DNA from: Arenicola marina
Lineage: Eukaryota > Annelida > Polychaeta > Arenicolidae
Reading direction: 5' to 3'
DNA length: 64,000 bases
Assembly (NCBI GenBank): GCA_964019135.1
Contig: OZ025250.1
Span: forward strand, 47,275,174 to 47,339,173
In this document: in pieces, positions 58,301 to 64,000 of the stretch
How the letters are laid out: the number at the start of each line of letters is the position of its first letter
Position numbering within the stretch: position 1 is the first letter of the stretch
Position numbers and translations under genes: made by a program
The notes under the pieces: generated by a model
What the model was told of the DNA's origin: nothing
The model's input: the letters and a program-made list of their open reading frames with translations, nothing else
Database searches by the model: none

Positions 58301-59205
58301 CTCTAGCTCCGAGCACTGGACTATGGCTCCATTCGCTGGACAATGGCTTCGTGCACTGGTCTTTGGCTCCGTGCGCTGGACTATGGTTCCATGCGCTGGA
58401 CTATGGCTTCGTGCACTGGTCTTTGGCTCCGTGCGCTGGACTATGGTTCCATGCGCTGGACTATGGTTTCATGCGCTGGACTATGGCTTCGTGCGCTGGT
58501 CTATGGCTCGGGTCGCGGGCTATGACTTCTTGCACTGGACTATGACTCCATTCGCTGAACTATGGCTCCGTGCACTGGACTATGGCTCCGTGCACTAAAC
58601 TATGGCTCCGTGTAGTGAACTAGGGCTCCGTGCACTGAACTATGGCTCCATGCGCTGGACTATGGCTTCGTGCACTGGTCTATGACTCGGGTCGCGGGCT
58701 ATGGCCCCGTGCACTGGTCTATGGCTCCATGCACTGGAATATGGCTCCGTGCAATGGACTATGGCTCCGTGCTCCTGACTATGGCTCCGTGCACTGAACT
58801 ATGGCTTCGTGCACCGAAAACTATGGATCCGTGCACTTGACTATGGCTCCTTGCACTGGACTATGGCTCCGTGTGCTGGACTATGGCTCCGTGTGCAGGA
58901 CTATGGCTTCGTGCACAGGTCAATGGCTCCATGCGTTGAACTATGGCTCCATGCACTGGACTATTGCTCCGTGCACTGGACTATGGCTCCGTGCACTGGA
59001 CTATGGCTTCGTGCACTGGACTATGGCTCCATGAGCTGGAATTCGGCTCCATGCCTGGACTATGGCTCCGTGCTCCTGACTATGGCTTCGTGCTCCTGAC
59101 TATGGCTCCGTGCACTGGACTATGGTTCCGTGATCCTGACTATGGCTCCGTGCACTGAACTATGGCTCCATGCGCTGGACTATGGCTCCGTGTACTGGAC
59201 TATGA
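55355..59205. repeat. 20-bp minisatellite with higher-order repeats, about 190 units
   Basis: Units are GG(A/T)CTATGGCTCCGTGC(G/A)CT. A characteristic variant string (TCCATTCGCTGGACAATGGC) recurs at about 56,508, 57,501 and 58,320, so blocks of roughly 993 and 819 bp were duplicated as wholes. The first part (55,380-55,930) is a purer run of GGTCTATGGCTCCGTGCACT. All long frames here are by-products of the 20-bp period. Confidence 0.95.
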
Positions 59206-59830
59206 TTCTGGGCGATGGCTTCGTGCAGGACTATGACGCCAGGCTATGGCTCCGGGCTCCGGGCTACGGCTACGGCCGTCGGGTATTGCTCTGGACTTTT
59301 GCCCCTTAATTCCGGGCTATGGATCCGGGCTATTGCTCTGGGTTCTGGGCTATGGCTTTGATCACGGGCTATGGCTCCGGGTCATTGCTCTGGGTTCTGG
59401 GCCATGGCTTTGATCACAGGCTATGGCTCCGGGTCATTGCTCTGGGTTCTGGGCCATGGCTCTGATCACGGGCTATGGCTACGGCTGCGGGCCATGGCTC
59501 CGGACTCCGGGCTAATACTCCGGGTGCGGGCTTTGTCTACGGGCGCGGGATATGGTTCAGGGCTATGGCTCAGGTCTCGGGCTCCTGGCTAGGTATCCGT
59601 GCACAAGCTATGGCTCTGTGCGCTCGACTATGGATCCGATCGACGGGCTATCGCTTCGGGGTATGGCTCGCGATGGTGCGATCAAACGCGCGGGCGAGTA
59701 TGCGAAATCTTGAGCATGCAAGTTCACGAGAATGCGAGGGCGAGAATATGAGGGCGTCATCAATATCGCGTTCTCACCCTCGCGTTCTTGTTTTCTCGCC
59801 CTCGCGTTCTTGTGTTCCCGCCTTCGAGTG
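59206..59830. repeat. Degenerate GGGCTATGGCTCCGG repeat and inverted GCGAGAACGC-type flank
   Basis: 59,206-59,680 has loose units such as GGGTTCTGGGCCATGGCT and GATCACGGGCTATGGCTC, with a 69-bp block seen two to three times near 59,330-59,480. 59,695-59,825 has GAATGCGAGGGCGAGAA followed by its reverse complements TTCTCGCCCTCGCGTTCTTG, mirroring the left flank of the array. Confidence 0.75.
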
Positions 59831-59989
59831 GTATGCCACCATGCTCCCACCAGTGCAGCAGATGACTGGTTGGCTGTTGGAACGACAGACATTGACGATC
59901 GAGCTCACCCCACTAATGGCAGAATGTCACTTAATCTGGAAATGTGTGTAAAAACCACGTACTATGCAGACCGCTTTATGTCAACTTAC

Positions 59990-60150
59990 CTTAAGTTAGT
60001 TAATTCCGCGTTTGCTTTGATCCCAATGCGTCCAACTTGTTCCACGCCCTGTCGCCAGTCTCTGAATGTCACGGGTATATGGGGAAACCTATATATCACG
60101 AGCGCCACCTGGTTAGCGATCACCACATAGCGTATCATCCAATCATATAT
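59990..60150 (-). CDS. Exon of unrecognised membrane protein (copy B form)
   Basis: The minus-strand frame reads IYDWMIRYVVIANQVALVIY, then RFPHIPVTFRDWRQGVEQVG and RIGIKANAELTNL, ending at a good donor AAG|GTAAGT (59,990). There is no in-frame stop, unlike copy A. The 5' side diverges from copy A at about 60,150 and has no clear acceptor, so the exon is probably truncated at the duplication edge. Two hydrophobic stretches suggest membrane helices. Family not recognised. Confidence 0.45.
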
Positions 60151-61740
60151 CAGATAATGCCGTCAATGGCCAACTGGAGAAGGCTTGAGAATCCCTCACT
60201 GACACCGATTGGTATATGACGTTATCAGATCGCAGGCTATGGGTGTGTCGTCTTCAGGGTAGAGGTCTCGACGGCTCAGCCCGCGTGGTGACGTGGACAT
60301 TACGGTCAACTGGAAGAAGTAAAAACAAAATGGCTAAAATATCCTGCATTGTGGTATGGTGTAGATAGAGCTTGTCAGGCAGTAACGGATCACAGGCAGT
60401 AGGGGATCCCTTTGCTCTTCACCGTTGAACTGTTTCTATTAACAACCACTAAACATAATAAATTAGGACTTATTTCAAAGATAATTAATCACTGACTTAA
60501 AATAAGTAAAAAAAACACGAGGTTCTACCAATGTTTACACTCTTTTTTTGCCTTATTGGCACTTCCGGTAGAGAGCTCTTTGCTCTGCGAGTTCTCTTGT
60601 GAGACGGAAACTTCGATTTCATCAAACTACTTTTGTATTCCGTCAATCTATTCCCTGTATGTTGCTATTATGTTGTCTGTTGCCGAATGTGCATTTGCTA
60701 TGATTCGCACAGCTCTACTCCACGCTGTAAGATGTGGTGGCGATGTAAGACAAGGCTAGGCTGGAGAGTTATATAGCTATCCAAATACCTGTGTGTTTAG
60801 TTCCTGGTTAGGGCAGTCGCCAGGCTATAGGCGCGTGGTACAGTGAAGGTACCTGACACGGTGTGTGAACACCGCCGCAGTCAGTTCGTGTTGACTTGAA
60901 GGGTCGCTGCAGGAGATCAAATACAGAGGAGTGTGTTAGCTGGTTTTTTGTATATCTTGCGAAGATCTTGCTGGGCAGGTTTTATTTGAGTATCCTACAA
61001 TATGGCGTGAAACCGACTTCGGAAATTGACCCGCCCCCAGTCGAAGAAAAATATAGGTGGATTCGAAAAGGCGTTTTGCCCTCACTTTTAAGCAAAGCAT
61101 CCCCCAACCCTCTATGGTTCGTCACCTGTAGAAAAACGCAGCCGCGCTGAAAATGCACAGGGAAGATGTGTAAGAACCCCCTCCCCACCCCTACCTTCAC
61201 GTTTCAGATAACGTTCTTCCTCAACAAGGGGGGTCCACGCCTCAGATGGTCTGCATTTTTGTATTGAAAAACGGCATTATTCCTCAAAAAGGATGCTCCC
61301 GGACACCAGCGAGCAATCAGTGAGGGGTTCATGTGAAGAGAGTGGGAAAGGGCAAACAGCTTGGTAGATACCACCTTAGTTTGCATCATTTTATTTTATA
61401 CGCATACTCAGCCCCCCCCCCCCACCCCCGCCTCAATTTTGAGAGGGATGGATCCATGCATTGGTATCTTTGCAGGCTTTATGTTCTGTGCCCCTCCCCC
61501 CCCCCCCTCTCCCCACACACTCACTCGGGGAGCTTTGCCTCCAATTAAAAGGAACTTTGTACACCTATGCCATAGCGTGGTTTGGACTACCGATTCACCA
61601 GTCGTTCGGCTGATTAGTTACTTGTGTTTCATTGTCCTTGAAGTCACTTGACCCAGATCAATATATATAGCATGTGAGTTCCCCAAAGAACTAGGTTTAC
61701 CAATAGCAAAAATACTTTAAATTATTACATTTATATTTTA
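60151..61740. other. Unassigned DNA after copy B
   Basis: No recognised domain. C-tracts occur at 61,410-61,430 and 61,495-61,512. A plus-strand frame at 60,556-60,759 has no support beyond length. Confidence 0.35.
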
Positions 61741-61799
61741 ATAGGCGTGATCACGGCAGTCGTCAAGGCAATAAAGAAAAATATGGCGGTCCATTTGCA

Positions 61800-62240
61800 A
61801 TGTCACCCAAAAGAGGAGAGCGTGTCCGAAAGGCTCTGCAACTTGTTGGCGATGGGCAGGTATCTATTCGATCAGCTGCTAAATCTTTCAACTTCTGCTA
61901 TGGATTTCTACATCGCCATGTATCAAGTCAAATTGACATTGATTGTAGGAAGGTCCCTGTTCCAGTATTTAATCAGCAAGAAGAAGAGGACATGGCAGAA
62001 TGGCTCGCTGAGATGGCCAAGCGTGGCATGGCAGGGGCGAATCTAAGAATTTGCCAAGGGGGGGGGGGTTGCTCTCTGAAAACTTGCGACCGGGGGCGGG
62101 GCGGTGCTCTCTGGCTACCCCCCTACCCCCCCCCCCCCTGGATCCGCCCCTGCATGGGCATACAAACACGAGAATTCCTCGAGTTTGTACAGGCTATAGT
62201 GGTAAAAGAAAATGAAATGCCTATCATTTCGTTCATGTAA
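61800..62240 (+). pseudogene. Pogo/psq-type transposase N-terminal fragment, interrupted by a MITE
   Basis: From ATG at 61,800 the frame encodes a psq-like helix-turn-helix: ERVRKALQLVGDGQVSIRSA, AKSFNFCYGFLHRHVSSQID, then EEEDMAEWLAEMAKRGM. A 121-bp MITE sits after the GM codons. Beyond it the expected family sequence continues as GIQTREFLEFVQAIVVKENE, in frame if the MITE and one 5-bp target copy are removed. The DDE catalytic part is not seen downstream. Related families are Tigger/pogo and jerky-like proteins. Confidence 0.65.
62032..62152. mobile_element. 121-bp MITE with CAGGGGCG(G)ATC ends and 5-bp TSD
   Basis: Left end CAGGGGCGAATCTAAG; right end CTGGATCCGCCCCTG, reverse complement CAGGGGCGGATCCAG. 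CATGG flanks both sides (62,027-62,031 and 62,153-62,157). The interior has G and C tracts and no coding capacity. Confidence 0.75.
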
Positions 62241-62730
62241 ACATACGTTGCTTCGTGTTGGGTTGATAGGGTAGAGTAAGCCAACCCCTTAAAAATATGT
62301 TCCAATCAATAGGTTTTGATAGATTTTGGAAACACCACTCCAAAACAGGTTTGATTACTCATGCAATTTGTCTTTTGGGTATATCCCTAGGTTGCCCGGA
62401 CTAATTTGTCAATACCATGCTCAACAGTTTTTAAAAGTACACACTATGAAAAGAAAACAGTGATCAACAACACAATGTTATCACAACCAATGATTATGCC
62501 TGTCTTATCCTGCCACTGAGACCTCTCCCCGAGAATAATTGTACACTTCACGTATGAACAAAATAACCACTCCTGATATATAAACACATTGCCAGCCCAA
62601 TCTCCTATCATACGTATGAAATCTCACTCAATTAAAGCTGTGACTAAAGCTGGCTACGGCAGCTACACAAGGGCTACAGCGCACCTAACAATATGCCGGT
62701 ACAATGCATCACAAGGGTCAGAGGACACGG
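62241..62730. other. Unassigned AT-rich DNA
   Basis: No gene or repeat recognised before the 58-bp array. Confidence 0.35.
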
Positions 62731-63215
62731 GCTACCTCACAGTAAACAATAGCGCAGCGGCTACATCAGAGTAAGCAATAGGACACGGGCTACCTCACAG
62801 TAAGCAATAGCGCAGAGGCTACATCAGAGTAAGCAATAGGACACGGGCTACCTCGCAGTAAGCAATAGCGCAGAGGCTACATCAGAGTAAGCAATAGGAC
62901 ACGGGCTACATCACGGTAAACAATAGCGCAGCGGCTACCTCAGAGTAAGCAATAGGACACGGGCTACCTCACAGTAAACAATAGCGCAGCGGCTACATCA
63001 GAGTAAGCAATAGGACACGGGCTACATCACAGTAAACAATAGCACAGGCTACCTCAGATTATGCAATAGGACACAGGCTACCTTACAGTAAACAATAGCA
63101 CAGGGCTACCTCAGATTATGCAATAGGACACAGGCTACCTTACAGTAAACAATAGCACAGGGGCTACCTCACAGTAAACAATAGTGCAGCGGCAATAGGA
63201 CAGAGGCTACCTTAC
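62731..63215. repeat. 58-bp minisatellite made of 29-bp half units
   Basis: Units alternate GACACGGGCTACCTCACAGT with AAACAATAGC and GCAGCGGCTACATCAGAGTA with AGCAATAG. About eight copies, degenerating at the right end into single half units. Confidence 0.93.
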
Positions 63216-64000
63216 ACCTTACTTTTTTTTTGAAATACGTGTGGATAACCCGTAATAATTATCCTGTATTTATCAATATTTTACACCATTTCGAGTGTGC
63301 TGCTATTTCCAAATCAGGGTTAATTATTTAGTGGATGGACCCGCAACAAATTGTTCGCGGTGGGCGATCGTGCTCCGCAACTCAACCCAGATCAACAGAC
63401 AAAATCTACACATATCCAAACGTGTGTCTTTAATCCCGGCTACCAGTCCACCACATTCACCCGCCCACCTCAAATCCACACAACATACTACAGGGATTAC
63501 ATCCCCACTGATACCAGCCTCCAGCCCATGACGTGGGGATGACAAAATAACCACAGGACAATTAACAAAGTAAAGATTATATCCCGGCCCGAGATAACAG
63601 CCAGTTGACGATCGGAGTGGGGCTTCAACAGCTACTTCCCATTGATTGTTGCCCCATGCAGCCGTTGGGCTATAATTCAAAGTTCCGGTCACGTGACAGG
63701 GGCAGGGTGGAAACACATGAAGTTGACAACTTTTGCATGACGTAACGTTACTGGACAAGTTTCTCTGTTCTTCTGCTTTGGTATGTACAGGCTACCCCTG
63801 TTGTGACAGGTATATATATTTTCGGATTACACCGGGATGCGTGCTATAAATGAGGCTCAATGATCAGCCGTCTCGCATGAGTGCGACTGAGTCGAGCTGG
63901 GGTAAAACACCTTCTAAATCGCGAATCCCCCACAATGAAGGGCTGACACAGGCACGAGGGTCCCGAGAGTTCACCCTCGCCCCTCTCGTAGGTGTGGGCT
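63216..64000. other. Unassigned DNA to the window end
   Basis: A minus-strand frame of 144 codons (63,324-63,758) contains several cysteines and prolines but no domain I recognise. The last 150 bases are GC-richer, with CTCTCGTAGG near the end. Nothing further is supported. Confidence 0.3.

Larger units (their letters stand above)
30197..60150 (+). repeat. Large direct duplication, copy B
   Basis: Second copy of the segment in 1-17,915, same orientation and order. It is about 12 kb longer because of the 7.2 kb transposon (34,412-41,649), about 3.4 kb more of 20-bp array, larger G-rich and 25-bp arrays, and an intronic LINE. The 78-bp, 17-bp and A/G-rich 25-bp arrays are shorter than in copy A. 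Confidence 0.9.

Noticed and set aside
55384-59158. Many overlapping MAPCAGLWLRALDYGS-type frames
   Set aside because: The 20-bp unit gives the same 20-residue period in all three plus frames; not genes.

Overview
The window looks like nuclear DNA of a marine invertebrate animal. It has split genes with GT-AG introns, very many minisatellites, tRNA-derived SINEs, LINE 3' fragments, short TIR elements, and one 7.2 kb DNA transposon carrying a RecQ-like helicase and a DUF6589-type transposase. I cannot name the species. No complete, clearly functional multi-exon gene is present. The best host coding signals are two NHL-repeat exons, two protein kinase genes, and scattered exons of an unrecognised membrane protein. 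No LTR or other virus-like element was recognised.

The layout is dominated by a large direct duplication. Copy A covers about 1-17,915 (its left end is cut by the window) and copy B about 30,197-60,150. Both copies carry the same order: a 54-bp array; a 250-bp MITE; a SINE remnant; a 24-bp array; the NHL exon; a block of A/G-rich 25-bp and G-rich arrays; a 17-bp array; a 78-bp repeat; a 25-bp array with KpnI-like GGTACC cores; the kinase gene; a 20-bp array; and a membrane-protein exon. Unique stretches match at very roughly 93-95% by eye. Most length difference comes from array expansion or contraction and from insertions into one copy only: the helicase transposon and a LINE in B, and a tRNA-like SINE in A. 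Uncollapsed haplotypes placed in series remain an alternative to a true duplication.

The spacer between the copies (17,915-30,197) holds more exon debris of the membrane protein, a 30-bp array, two foldback hairpins, a compound minisatellite duplicated with a 1,090-bp period, about 2.3 kb of single-copy DNA without a clear gene, an open reading frame split by a 1.5 kb TIR element with a 6-bp target duplication, a long G-rich minisatellite, a LINE 3' end and a SINE.

After copy B come about 1.5 kb of unassigned DNA, a pogo/psq-type transposase fragment interrupted by a 121-bp MITE, a 58-bp array, and unassigned sequence to the end.

The most interesting object is the transposon at 34,412-41,649. 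Copy A provides its empty site, which fixes its ends exactly and shows a 9-bp target duplication. It carries two convergent intron-containing genes, both damaged.
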